In this document: piece after piece, positions 1-9,900 of the stretch
Layout of the letters: the number at the start of each line of letters is the position of its first letter
How positions within the stretch are numbered: the stretch's first letter is position 1
Origin: UBA1731 sp963626295
Lineage (GTDB): Bacteria; Verrucomicrobiota; Kiritimatiellia; RFP12; UBA1067
Direction: 5' to 3'
Length of the DNA: 20,036 nucleotides
Assembly (NCBI GenBank): GCA_963626295.1
Contig: CAVFWS010000022.1
Coordinates: forward strand, 1-20,036
Notes under the pieces: model-generated
What the model was told of the DNA's origin: nothing
Seen by the model: the letters and a program-made list of their open reading frames with translations, nothing else
The model's database searches: none
Translations under genes and position numbers: made by a program

Positions 1-148
1 GACGGCCGTCTCGGCGATCCGCCAGATCAAGGCGAACCACTACGCCGACAAGTTCGCCGGCAACGGCAAGACCCTCACGCTCATCGGCCTCGCGTTCTCG
101 AAGGCGAAGCGCACCATCGTCGCCTCGAAGGTCGAAGAGGTCGGATGA
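1..148 (+). CDS. PD-(D/E)XK nuclease-domain protein (DUF1703 type), C-terminal fragment
   Basis: The gene enters from the left edge in frame 2 (first full codon at base 2) and stops at TGA 146-148, leaving 48 residues. The fragment contains AIRQIKANHYADKFAGNGKT, then LTLIGLAFSKAKRTI and a final EEVG. This matches the C-terminal end of the PD-(D/E)XK nuclease superfamily domain (PF08011, DUF1703), which normally follows an AAA-ATPase-like domain (PF09820). Such proteins occur in many paralogous copies in Bacteroidota and Verrucomicrobiota. Their function is not established, although the nuclease fold suggests action on nucleic acid. The catalytic residues and the ATPase part lie outside the window, so activity cannot be judged. 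Assignment rests on pattern recognition of the C-terminal motif. Confidence 0.75.
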   Translation, partial: TAVSAIRQIKANHYADKFAGNGKTLTLIGLAFSKAKRTIVASKVEEVG

Positions 149-303
149 CTTGCCTTTCGTCGCCGTCCGGCGCAACCCTCACCTTATCTACGGGATATCG
201 GGGCTTGACTATGTGGAGCTGTCAGGCTCCAGAAGGTGCTTCCCGAGGGCGATGGTTTCGGTGCTGTTGACCGCGCATGCCTTTGCGCGGGCGGTCGAGA
301 CGT

Positions 304-344
304 GATCGCGCGGGCGGCGAATTACTTCGCGCCCGATCGCTTTT
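304..344 (+). terminator. Possible intrinsic terminator in the 149-408 intergenic region
   Basis: A stem pairs GGGCG (312-316) with CGCCC (330-334) and CGAA (318-321) with TTCG (326-329). There is a bulged G at 317 and a TTAC loop. An outer GATCG/CGATC pair can extend it (304-308 with 334-338), and a short T run follows (TTTT, 341-344). The T run is weak, so this is a moderate call. Upstream, 149-303 holds no convincing gene; it has two smaller hairpins (GGAGC 215-219 with GCTCC 226-230, and one at about 268-296 closed by GACCG/CGGTC). Confidence 0.4.
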
Positions 345-347
345 GTG

Positions 348-375
348 TTGAAAAAAAAAATGATAATGGTATCAT
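348..375 (+). promoter_or_regulatory. Sigma70-like promoter with poly-A spacer upstream of the surface protein
   Basis: TTGAAA (348-353) is separated by 16 nt from TATCAT (370-375), each box matching the sigma70 consensus at 5 of 6 positions. TGG directly before the -10 box makes it an extended -10. Ten consecutive A residues (351-360) overlap the -35 box and fill the first part of the spacer. The predicted transcription start is near 382, giving a leader of about 27 nt with AAGGAG (398-403) five nt before the ATG at 409. This is the only well-formed promoter between 149 and 408. Confidence 0.6.
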
Positions 376-376
376 T
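359..376. promoter_or_regulatory. Inverted repeat overlapping the -10 box (possible operator)
   Basis: AATGATA (359-365) and TATCATT (370-376) form a perfect 7-bp inverted repeat around ATGG. The right half contains the -10 box, so a dimeric regulator bound here would block RNA polymerase. No regulator gene lies nearby, and the symmetry could be a chance product of AT-rich promoter sequence. Confidence 0.25.
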
Positions 377-408
377 ACGCACGTTGACCCTAATTGTAAG
401 GAGAAGCC

Positions 409-3400
409 ATGAAAATGATGATGACCAGATTGATTTCAACCATAGCGCTTGTACTCGCGTGCACGGCTCTGTCCGTCGCCGCTGCGGACATCACCCTGAC
501 GGGCGAGACCGAGTATGCGGTGGCGAGCGGCAGTGCCGTTTCCGTTGCGGAGCGGATCACCGGTTCGGGGTCGATACTGAAGACGGGTGAGGGCGAACTC
601 CTGCTCTCCAACTCCGGAAACGATTTCACTGGCGGCGCGACCGTCTCGGCCGGCACGCTGACCGTCTCGGCGGAGGGGTCCCTCGGCTCCGGCGCGGCGA
701 CGGCCTCGGACGCATCCGCCACGCTCGCGTTCAAGGCAGCGGCGACGGCGGCGGACGGCTTCGCGGCATTCGCCAACGCCCTCTCCTTCACGGGCGACAC
801 GGACGTCGGGTACGGTGGCACTGACGGCAACGGCGACGGGAAATACAACGTGATCTTCTACAAGGACACGAGGCTCACGGGCGACGTCACGGCGACGCGC
901 GCGTTCCGCCTTCGCCACAACCCGGTCAGCACGTCCAACCCATCCAACGGCGGACCGTCGACTGTCTTCGACGGCAGGATAAACGCGGTGGGCATGGGCG
1001 TCTACCTCAACCTCTACGGTACGATGACGGCGAACGGCGCAATCACGGCCGCGCTCCTGAGCGGCGGCGAGGCCTGGTCCGGCGGCGGCTCGCTCGTCCT
1101 GAAAAGCCCGGAGAACAGGATCGGCGAGCTTGTGGTCTGCAACAACACCGTCGCGTGCGGCGCCGCGAACGTCCTTGGCGGCGCGAAGGTGACATGGCGG
1201 CAGAGTTCCGGCACCCCCGTGTACGGCCTTGCAAGCGTCAACCTCGCCGGCTTCGACCAGACGGTCGCCGGGCTTTCCCAGCACATTTGGGGGAAGGGGA
1301 GGAGTGGATGGAACGGCTGCTATACCCATTCGGGCGTGGGGAAGAACGGCAACACCTACTGCGTCTATTCGTCCGCGGCGGCGACGCTGACGGTGACGGG
1401 CGGGAGCGAAGACCTCGTGACCTACGCGCCGCTCGCGGGCGCCGTGTCGCTCGTCATGGACGCGGCGGAGCATCCCTCGTTCACGCAGACGTTCACGCAG
1501 CACGCCAGCGCCTTCACGGGCGCGACGGAGATCCGCGCCGGGACGCTCGCGCTTGCCGGCACGGCGCGCTTCACCAAGACGCCGTCCCTCACGGTCGCGG
1601 CGGGGGCGAAGGTCCTCTGCGGGTCGACGGCGGCGAATCCGGCATTCGAGTCGGTGAAGTCCCTTGTTGTCAACGGCGACTTCGACGCCTCGGGCGCATC
1701 GGTCTGCCCCTTCGCCTCGGCGCTCGAGACGGTCTCGATCGGCGATGGCGCGACGCTCGCCCTGCCGAGTGGATCTGTGCTGGCCGTGAAGTCCCTCACC
1801 GTGAACGGGCAGACATACACCGTCGGACGCTTCGCGCCGGAGACGCTGCCGAACCTGACGGGCGGCTCGATCGTCGTCTCGGGCGGCGAGGCGCGGCAGG
1901 CCGACTGGACCGGGGCGAAGTCGGAGACGCTGACGGACGTCGGCAACTGGGACGATCCTCAGGTCGACCTCAAGTACGGCTCGTTTGCCGCCGTCTTCGC
2001 GAAGTCCGGGTCGGCGGCGACCGTCGATTCCGATGTCGCGGTGCACGAGATCCTGTTCCGGGCGGCGGATGGCGAGGCGGGCTTCACGCTCTCGCGCAGC
2101 GAACCCGCCAACGCGATTACGGTCGGCCCGCACATCTCCGCGATCACGAACGACCTCGCCGCGACGGCGCACACATACGTGATAGACAACCCGATCAAGG
2201 TGGCCGGCGACCTGACGCTCCACGCCGACACGAACCAGACGCTCGTCATCCGCAATGCGCTCCGCGAGACGGCGGACGATGTGGGGCTCCATGCGCTGAC
2301 GGTCGACGGGCGGGACGCCGCCGCGAACGTGACGGGGCGCGTCGCGTTCGAGGGCACGAACGTGTTCGCTGGGTCGCTGATGGTCACGACGAGCCTCGTG
2401 CGGATCTCGGGCGCGTTCAGGAACCCGGACGACGCCTACACGGGTTCCCCGGCGGACTTTGACGCGAAGGCGATCAGCGTCAACCTGACGTCTACCGGCG
2501 CGAAGGCAGGGCAGCCGTACGGCATTCTCCTGGAGAACGCGACGGTCGGCAAGTCCGTGTTCATCGCGAACAAGATGGGGGTGCCGGGCATCACCGCCGC
2601 CGCCGGGACGACGAACGAGATCTCGGGCTACGTCCGCTACAGGGACTACTCCTGGGAGACCATATGCGTCGAGAAGAATGCGGAACTCGTCCTCTCCGGC
2701 GGCCTTCTCGGCGTCCACTCGTTCCGCAAGTTCGGCCCCGGCACGCTTGTGATCCGCGACAGGCCGGTGGACTGCCAGGCGTCGGCGGGATTCAACCCGA
2801 ACGAGGGCCGCGTCGTCTTCGAGGTCGCCGGCAACGTCGTCAACTACCTCGACATCGGCTACAACGACTACGGCGCCGTCACGGTCGAGATGGCCGTAGA
2901 CAACGCCTTCGCGATCGACGAGGCGTTCACGAACGCCTACGTGCAGATCGGAGGGAAGGGCGGGACCGTCGCCAGCTGCGAGGCCCTCGCGAACGGAACC
3001 TACACGTGGGACCTCCGGGGGACGGTGCAGCGGTGCTCGAAGCTGGCGGTGCTGAAGCGCGGTGTGCTCACGGGCGAATGGCCGGCGCGGGTCGACGTGC
3101 TGAAGGGCTGGGTCGATGGCGACCCGGATGGCTACCGCTACGTCTCTGGCCAGGTGACGGGCGGCGTGGGGCTTTGCCAGGCGGGCGTCGGAACGCTCAC
3201 GGTCACGAACGCGCTTGCCTCGTGCGGCGACCTCGCGGTCACGGCCGGTGCGCTCGAATTCGCCGAGAAGGGCTCGTGGATGAACGGCACGAACGTGACG
3301 GTGTCCGGCTCTGGCACGCTCAGGCTCGCCAATGGGACGCATTTCAACGGAAAGGCCGCGGTGCTCCACCTCGGCGCGGACGGCGACGACTGGCAGATCG

Positions 3401-3582
3401 ACATCCCGGCTGGGGTTTCCCACACCTTCGCCGCCATCTACGATTCCGATGGCAACAGGCTCTCGGCGGGCACGTACGGGAACGCCTCCTCGGGCGCGAC
3501 GTTCACGCGCTATGCGTCGCACTTCCCGAACGGCGGCAAGGTCAGCGCGCGCCTGACGGGCCTGGTGTTGAGCGTGAGGTAG
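409..3582 (+). CDS. Secreted autotransporter-associated beta-strand-repeat surface protein
   Basis: The protein has 1057 residues. It starts at ATG 409, behind AAGGAG at 398-403. An N-terminal signal peptide (hydrophobic stretch about residues 8-26, ending SVAA before ADITL) indicates export. The mature part is rich in Gly, Ala, Thr and Val. It has repeats typical of the passenger-associated beta-strand family (PF12951/TIGR02601): GSGSILKTGEGELLLSNSG followed by FTGGATVSAGTLTVSAEGSL near the N-terminus, with further copies around FTGATEIRAGTLALAG, FGPGTLVI and VGTLTVTNAL...LAVTAGALEF near the C-terminus. Such repeats fold into a right-handed beta-helix. No C-terminal autotransporter barrel, PEP-CTERM signal or LPXTG motif is visible, so the mode of surface attachment is unknown. 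Comparable proteins are expanded in Kiritimatiellae and Lentisphaerae. Adhesion or glycan binding is a guess; no enzymatic motif was seen. Confidence 0.75.
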   Translation: MKMMMTRLISTIALVLACTALSVAAADITLTGETEYAVASGSAVSVAERITGSGSILKTGEGELLLSNSGNDFTGGATVSAGTLTVSAEGSLGSGAATASDASATLAFKAAATAADGFAAFANALSFTGDTDVGYGGTDGNGDGKYNVIFYKDTRLTGDVTATRAFRLRHNPVSTSNPSNGGPSTVFDGRINAVGMGVYLNLYGTMTANGAITAALLSGGEAWSGGGSLVLKSPENRIGELVVCNNTVACGAANVLGGAKVTWRQSSGTPVYGLASVNLAGFDQTVAGLSQHIWGKGRSGWNGCYTHSGVGKNGNTYCVYSSAAATLTVTGGSEDLVTYAPLAGAVSLVMDAAEHPSFTQTFTQHASAFTGATEIRAGTLALAGTARFTKTPSLTVAAGAKVLCGSTAANPAFESVKSLVVNGDFDASGASVCPFASALETVSIGDGATLALPSGSVLAVKSLTVNGQTYTVGRFAPETLPNLTGGSIVVSGGEARQADWTGAKSETLTDVGNWDDPQVDLKYGSFAAVFAKSGSAATVDSDVAVHEILFRAADGEAGFTLSRSEPANAITVGPHISAITNDLAATAHTYVIDNPIKVAGDLTLHADTNQTLVIRNALRETADDVGLHALTVDGRDAAANVTGRVAFEGTNVFAGSLMVTTSLVRISGAFRNPDDAYTGSPADFDAKAISVNLTSTGAKAGQPYGILLENATVGKSVFIANKMGVPGITAAAGTTNEISGYVRYRDYSWETICVEKNAELVLSGGLLGVHSFRKFGPGTLVIRDRPVDCQASAGFNPNEGRVVFEVAGNVVNYLDIGYNDYGAVTVEMAVDNAFAIDEAFTNAYVQIGGKGGTVASCEALANGTYTWDLRGTVQRCSKLAVLKRGVLTGEWPARVDVLKGWVDGDPDGYRYVSGQVTGGVGLCQAGVGTLTVTNALASCGDLAVTAGALEFAEKGSWMNGTNVTVSGSGTLRLANGTHFNGKAAVLHLGADGDDWQIDIPAGVSHTFAAIYDSDGNRLSAGTYGNASSGATFTRYASHFPNGGKVSARLTGLVLSVR

Positions 3583-3584
3583 TG

Positions 3585-3782
3585 GGATTTAGGATTTAGG
3601 ATTTAGGATTTACGATTTTTCGATTTGCGATTGCATTTGAGGATTTAAGCATTTGAAGATTTGGTAGGGCGATTTCGATGAAATCGCCGCCACGACGCTA
3701 CGGTAAATCATAAAATGACCAAATGGCTAAATGCAATCGCAAATCGAAAAATCGTAAATCCTAAATCCTAAATCCTAAACCC
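3585..3782. repeat. 54-bp inverted repeat, arms 3585-3638 and 3729-3782
   Basis: The left arm begins with four GGATTTA-type units (3585, 3592, 3599, 3606), then ACGATTTTTCGATTTGCGAT and TGCATTT. The right arm is its reverse complement over 54 positions, with one mismatch near its outer end (C at 3780 where T is expected). The arms are separated by 90 bp. If transcribed, the block would fold into a very long stem-loop directly after the stop codon at 3582. It could therefore end transcription or protect an mRNA 3' end. Confidence 0.85.
3668..3688. repeat. Perfect small hairpin at the centre of the inverted repeat
   Basis: GGCGATTTC (3668-3676) pairs perfectly with GAAATCGCC (3680-3688) around a GAT loop. 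No T run follows, so it is not a classical intrinsic terminator. It sits at the point where the heptad orientation switches. Confidence 0.7.
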
Positions 3783-3797
3783 CAACTACCTGCTGCC

Positions 3798-3821
3798 TCT
3801 ACATTTCTACATCTCTACACG
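3798..3821. repeat. Tandem 8-bp repeat TCTACANN x3
   Basis: TCTACATT, TCTACATC and TCTACACG follow each other without gaps. This short array interrupts the heptad pattern between the second and third copies of the larger repeat. Confidence 0.6.
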
Positions 3822-3855
3822 GCAAAAACCCAAATCACCAAATACCTAAATCCCC

Positions 3856-3887
3856 AAATGCAATCGCAAATCGAAAAATCGTAAATC
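3856..3887 (+). repeat. Third copy of the repeat, direct to 3729-3760
   Basis: These 32 bp (beginning AAATGCAATCGCAAATCG) are identical to the inner part of the right arm at 3729-3760 and in the same orientation. It is followed by TAAATCG-type units and ends only about 30 bp before the preferred start codon of the next gene (3917), so it lies in that gene's leader or promoter region. Confidence 0.8.
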
Positions 3888-3916
3888 GTAAATCGAAAAT
3901 ATCCATGAGGAGAGTT

Positions 3917-6900
3917 ATGCTTAACAGAGATTCGCTGATGTGCCTTGGTTTCCTGTCCGCCTGCCTCTGCATGGCGGCCACTGGCGTCCGCGCCGAGGTG
4001 CGGCCTCTCGTCGTCGAGGGCGCGCCGTTTCCGCTCACCGTCGCCGAATGGACGCCGCCAGCCCGCGACTTCCCCATCACCGCGTATGGGGCGAAGGAGG
4101 ACGGAAAGCCCGTCACCGAGGCGATCGAGGCGGCGATCGACGCGGCGTCGAAGGCCGGCGGCGGACGGGTCGTCCTGCCGCCCGGCGAATGGCTCTCGGG
4201 CGCGTTCCGGCTGAAGAGCGACGTCGCGCTCGTCGTGGAGAAGGGGGCGACGCTCCATTTTCCGGACGATCCGGTGGTCGTGATGCGCGCGCCGCTCAGG
4301 CCGGACGGACGGCCAACGATGACGCATCAGGCCCTGATCGGGGCGAACGCCTGCACGAACGTCGCGGTGATGGGCGGCGGCACGATCCTGAGCGACGTGG
4401 CGTACTGGCACGACAATTTCATGGTCAATCCGCAGAAGGGATTTCCCCGTCCGCAGGTGATGCACTTCGAACGGTGCAGGAACGTGCGCGTGGAGGGCGT
4501 CAAGGTGCGCGGTTCGCCCGCATGGACGATGCACTTCCGCGTGTGCGAGGACATCGTGATGCGCGGCGTCGATTCGGTCTGCACCGGACCGAACACCGAC
4601 GGACTCGACCTCGAATCCTGCAACCGGGCGCTGATCGAGGACTGCTCGCTCGACCAGACGGACGACACGTACACGATCAAGAGCGGGTTCAACGAGGCCG
4701 GGCGCAAGCGCAACATCCCCACGCAGAACGTGGTGATCCGCAATTGCCGCGCGGTCCACGGCCATACTCTCCTCGCCATCGGAAGCGAAGTTTCAGGAGG
4801 CATCCGGAACATCTACATGACGGACTGCACCGTCGAGGCGGAATGCTGGCGTTTCCTCTTCGTCAAGACGAACGCCAAGCGCGGAGCATTCGTGGAGAAC
4901 GTGTGGATGGAGAACATAAGGGGCGTGTCCGCGAGCCAGGCCGTGTTCGAGACGGAGATGTACTACGACGGCAATCCCGTGAAGGAGCTGACGAAGAAGG
5001 CCGAGAAGACGTGGCCGACCGCGATATCGAACATCCTTGTGCGCAACGTCGTGTGCGGCGAGGCCGGGTTCGCCGTGAAGGTGCTTGGCGACGCCGAATT
5101 GCCGCCGAAGAGGCTCATTGCGGAGAACATACGCATCGGCAGGCTGCGCCACAAGCCCGTCGGCGCGACAAACGCGCCAGAGCTTGAAGTCAAGGATGTC
5201 CGCGAAGACCCGTCCGCGCTGAGGGAAGTCCTCGGACTGCCGCCCCAGGTGCGTCCGTACGACGCGGCGCGGGACGGGCGGCGGGATGCGCCGTCCTTCG
5301 ACCTCGAGGACTTCGAGGGGATGTCCGCGAACGCGATGTGCCGGACGGTCCTCGACGCGAGGATCGCGGCGGAGGTGAAGGTCGGGCGCAACGTCGCCCC
5401 GCGCGTGACGCCCCCGGCGGCGCTTGAGAAGTCGTACAGCGGGATGTACTCGCGCCGCATCGTGCAGATGCTCGCAGACCTCGGCTGCGCCCTGCCGGGC
5501 GCCTGGATCGCGGACGACGTGAGGCAGGTGTCGCGCAAATCCAGGGACGCATCCCTTTCGGTTGTGCCGGACCTGAAGTCCGGGACGGTTCGGGTCGCGT
5601 TCACGAACAGGGGCAAGGCGCCAATCAGGGACGTCTGGTGCGTGGTGCATCTGGCACCGCAGTGGATGACGCGGCGGCAGACGTTCCGGGTCGGCCGCGT
5701 GGCTCCGGGAGAGACGGTCGAGCGGACGCTGTCGTGCGGCGCGGGCTCGCACTACCTGCCGCTTCCGTCCGGCGCTTCGCCGTACGCGGCGTCCGCGGAC
5801 TTCACGCTTGGCGGCGTGCGCCGTCGCCTGTGGGCTGCCGCCGAGACGCCCGACGCGAAGGTCGCGCCGAACCTTGTGGAGGAGGTCCGGCACGCGGGGC
5901 CGATGGATGCGCTGGACGCCGACGACGCGACGCTGCTGGCCGCGTCGGCCGGGTCGGACGCATTGCCGGCCCTTGGCGGGCGGCAATGGGAGCGCGTCGC
6001 GTTCGAGGGGGCGGCGTGGTACAACGCATCCCCGCGCCGGCGTCCGTACACCGAGAAAGAGCAGAGGCTCATGCGGGCGAACCGGGTCTGCGAGGTGGCG
6101 GCGGTGCAGTTCGACGTGCCGAGCAATGCCGTGACCATCTTGCGGTGCACGGCCCCGAACTGGACGAAAGGGGCGGTCGCGTTCCTCAACGGCGAACGTT
6201 TGCCGCTCAAGTCCGTGACCTCGAAGATCCCTGCACGGCCGGGACGCAACCGCCTGATCGTGAAGTATCCGAGCCGGTCCGGCGACAGGACGGCCCTGCT
6301 CCAGATGTCCGTGTACCCCTGGGACAGCTCGACCTGCTGGCCCTGCGCCCCGTTCCCGACGGAGACGCAGAGCCGCGCCAAGCCTGCGGTGGGCGGCAAG
6401 TCGGCCCAGGAGTTCATGCTGGAGTGGAACAGGCGTTGGGACGCGACGCTTCCGTATGAGGTCGAGGTATCGACCAACAAGCTCGTGTCCCGCGTCGGCG
6501 TGAGGCCCGGCTCCGGCTTCGCGGTCAGCGCACTTTCAGGGAACGGACGCAAGGCATTGGACGTCACTGCGCTTCCGGGGCGCACGGAGGGATGCGTGTT
6601 CCTACGCTTCAAGGTCCCGCAGGGGACGACGGGGCTTGTCTGCAGGGTGGATTCCAAGAAGCCGCTCGCCGTTGCCGACCCGGACCGGACCGACAACCTC
6701 TTCGCCGGGGCTTTGGCGTCCGCCGCCAGATGGGGCGCAACGCCGAGGATGAAGATCGACAAGGCTGATGGCGGCGCGCTCACGTTCGCCGTCCGTTCGC
6801 CGGGCGAGCCGGAGGCGACATACGACATCGCCGTGCCGCCGGGGCTTAACGGACGCTCCGTGAGGTTCGAGACGGAACTGGAAAACGAGACCCCGGTGAG

Positions 6901-9900
6901 CTGCCGGCTCATGCTGCGCGTCCAGCAGCTTGACGCGGCCGGGAAAGCGTTGCCGGAGTCCGTGGTCGACAGGCGATGGACGAGCCTTATGTTCCCTGCG
7001 GACAGGAGCTTCAGGTTCGTCGAGCGCGGAAGGATCCATCCCGAAGCCAAGACCGTTCGGCTGTTCATGAAGGTTGGGGCGTCGCCCAAGCCGTATGACC
7101 TCTACGGGATGCCGAACGCGAGCCCGAACGACCAGATGCCCCGCCTGCGGATGAGATCGCTGGTTTTGCGCGCGGCGGAATTCCTGCCGTTCCCGAGATA
7201 CGACGAGTCGAATTTCGCCGCCGGCGTCTCCGGCGAACCCGGCGACCTCGCCATCCGCCTTGGCGGCGCGGACGAGAAGGCGTTCTGGTATCAGACGCGA
7301 TCGCAGGCAAGCTGGGCCGAGTCGGTGCAGCTGCGCGATGAGCGCCAGGTATTCTTCCCGTCCGGGGCCGGGACGGTGGAGTCGTGGCTCAGGAGCGACT
7401 GGAAGCCCACGACATACACGGACAAGGGCGAGACGAAGTGCCGCCCGATCACGCTCTTCCAGTGCTACCAGAGCTACCGGGCGCACATGTGCATCGGCGG
7501 GAAGGGGGCGATGCTCGAGCTGTCGTACCGTCCGCAGCCGGGCACGGTGGAAATCCTTCTCAGGGATCGGACCAATACGGTGTACAAGGGCTCCGCGGAC
7601 GTGAAACTCCCGAAGGGCAGGTGGTGCCATCTCGCGATGCAGTGGACGCCGGGCGACGCGGCCGAGGTGTTCGTGGACGGCCGTCGCGTGCTGAATCTCC
7701 CCGTGCCGAAGCTTCAGGCGCTGGATCTCGCGGATCCGGAGATCAAGTATCCAAACGACGAGGGGGGGCTGGAGTTCTACCTCGGGTCCAGCTGGCTGAG
7801 CGCAAGGAAAAGGGCGGACATCGACCCGACGAGGCCGCTCTTCGAGGGGGCGGCAGACCTTCTGCGCGTCTCGACGGGCAAACGCTACGGCGGCGCCTTC
7901 ACGCCCGCAAAGTCGTTCGGCGTGGATGAGAACACGCGGGCATTGTTCGCCTTTGACGACAGCTTTGACGGCGTGTCGGGCGGCGGCATCGGGTGGATAC
8001 CCGGCACGACCCGATCGCTTGGGGCCGGGCGCGAGGCGCGGGACCTTCGCATCGGCGGGAAATCGGTGCCGTATTGGCCGAAAGGCATCCTGCCGGAGAA
8101 TGACCCCGCGGTGGCGCTGGACGGCGACAACTTCCCGAATCTCCCGACGGCCGAGGACTTCGAGACCGCAAGGCGTCCTTTCAGGAAGACCGCGCTTCTC
8201 AAGCCGGGCGAGTCGTTCGAATTCGACTGCCCGGAGAAGGTCACGACGGATTTCGTCGAGATATCGAACGTGTCGGGATCTCCGCTGGCGTATCCGATCG
8301 TCCTCAACGCCGGCGACGTCGATCCCCGCAGCTACGGGGACCTTGCGGACACCCTGCGCCTCGACGCGCTGCCGGAGCGCGAAAAGGCCGACAGGCTGTT
8401 CGGCTTCGTGCTGTCGTCGATGGACTACTTCATGAACCACACCGCGATGTTCCCGCCGGGGAGCGATACGCCGCGCGACGTCGAATACAACGCGATGTAC
8501 ATGTTAAACGGCTACTGCGGCTTCGAGTGCGGCCCCCTCAACAACCTCGCGGCAAACCTGTTCGTTTCGGTGGCGAAGTGTCCGGCGGTCCAGACCGGCG
8601 GATACGGGCACAGCTTCCAGCAGGTCTTCTACGGCGGCAAGAACCACGTATACGATGTCTCGTTCCGAAAGTTCTTCCCCGCGATGGACAACGAGACGGT
8701 CGCCGGACTTGAGGAGGCCGACAACGAATGCGGGATATTCCCGCGCCTCGGGATCGGGCCGGAGTGCTTCACGCGCAAATCGACCCGGGGGCACTGGGTG
8801 CAGACGCCGGACTGCGTGCCAAAGATCGGCGTCACGCTGAATCCCGGCGAAAGCTTCCGCGTGTGGCAGGTGAACGACGGCAACTGCAACGACCTTGTCG
8901 TCCGGTCGAAGAAAGGCCCGTATCGCGGCTACGAGTCGCCGTACCGTCCCGACGCCACAGGTCTTTGCCATGCCAACACGGAGAAGGTTTTCCTGCAGCG
9001 CACGGAGCGGGCGTTCCCGCAGTACCTGAGCGGGTTCATCCGCTACAGCGGTGCGCCGGGCGCCGGCAACCCGGCGTTCACCGAGATCGGCGCGGATTCG
9101 TTCTGCTATCGCGTGAACGGCGGCGGCTACCCGATCGTGCAGGCGGGATATTCGGCGGTCAGGCGGGACGGGACCAGCGCCGAGATCGAGATCTCCACGG
9201 ACAACGGCAAGACGTTCCGTCCGCTCGCGAACCCCGCAGGATACGCGGTGCGCGCGCGCTACGCCTATCTCGTGCGGGTGAAGGCGCCGATAGGCGATGT
9301 CGCAAAGTTTACCGCGTCCACCGAGGTGCAGCTCAATCCGCGCACATTCCCCGGCCGGCTGAAGGCGGGGGGCAACAGGCTGACGCTCAAGGCGACCTCC
9401 GGCGTCGGCGCCCGCGTCACGGTGCAGGGCCGGACGCCGGCAGGGCGCATCTCGATTCCGGCGGCGGTGTCGTCCGGCGCCGTGCTTGGCGCGGAGACGC
9501 TTTTCTACGCATTCGACCCCGCGAAGCGTCCGACGCTTGACGTGATCGGGGCGTCGCCATCCGCCACGGTGAAGACCGCGGGAGGCCTCAGGGCAACGCT
9601 CGCCGACGGCAAGCTCACCCTTTCGGCTGACGCAGCGAAGGGCGAGGCGCGGTTCTGCTCCGCGACCATCGTGGATGGCGGGGCGGAGAAGACGCTTGCG
9701 GTGCTTGTGGGGACGGGCGTGCGCCTTGCCGTCGCCAAGGATGCGGAGATGACGGGCGGCGCGAGGCGCATGGAGCCGGACGAGATGAGTCCGCAGGTGC
9801 GCGGACGCCTTTTCCCGGCGAACCATGGCGCGGAGGTCGCGTTCAGGTTCGATCCGCTGCCCGCCGGGAAGTACGCCGTGCTGAACCTGAACCGGTTCAT

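Larger units (their letters stand above)
3584..3900. repeat. AT-rich heptad-repeat intergenic block (GATTTNN / NNAAATC)
   Basis: The whole interval between the surface-protein gene and the GH28 gene is built from degenerate 7-bp units. The left half reads GATTTAG, GATTTAC, GATTTGC and ATTTGAG on the + strand. The right half reads the reverse complement (TAAATCC, CAAATCG, TAAATCG). The two halves therefore converge on a GC-rich hairpin at 3668-3688. No ORF with coding character, tRNA or transposase is present, and no clear sigma70 promoter was found. Composition contrasts sharply with the GC-rich genes on both sides. Confidence 0.8.

Noticed and set aside
200..260. Signal recognition particle RNA or another known structured RNA
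   Set aside because: CAGGCTCCAGAAGG superficially resembles the SRP RNA core, but the conserved tetraloop and symmetric internal loop are not present.
209..439. A 76-codon minus-strand frame over the surface-protein promoter
   Set aside because: It covers the hairpins and poly-A tract, encodes a poly-Phe stretch from that tract and lacks a clear ribosome binding site. No family was recognised.
436..3522. A 1028-codon open frame on the minus strand opposite the surface-protein gene
   Set aside because: It is Arg/Val/Asp-rich with no recognisable domain, and arises from the GC-biased codons of the real + strand gene, which has a promoter, ribosome binding site and signal peptide.
3584..3900. 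CRISPR array
   Set aside because: The units are 7-bp degenerate heptads and a large inverted repeat, not evenly spaced direct repeats with unique spacers, and no cas gene is nearby.
3584..3900. Insertion sequence ends
   Set aside because: There is an inverted repeat but no transposase between or beside the arms, and target-site duplications are not visible.
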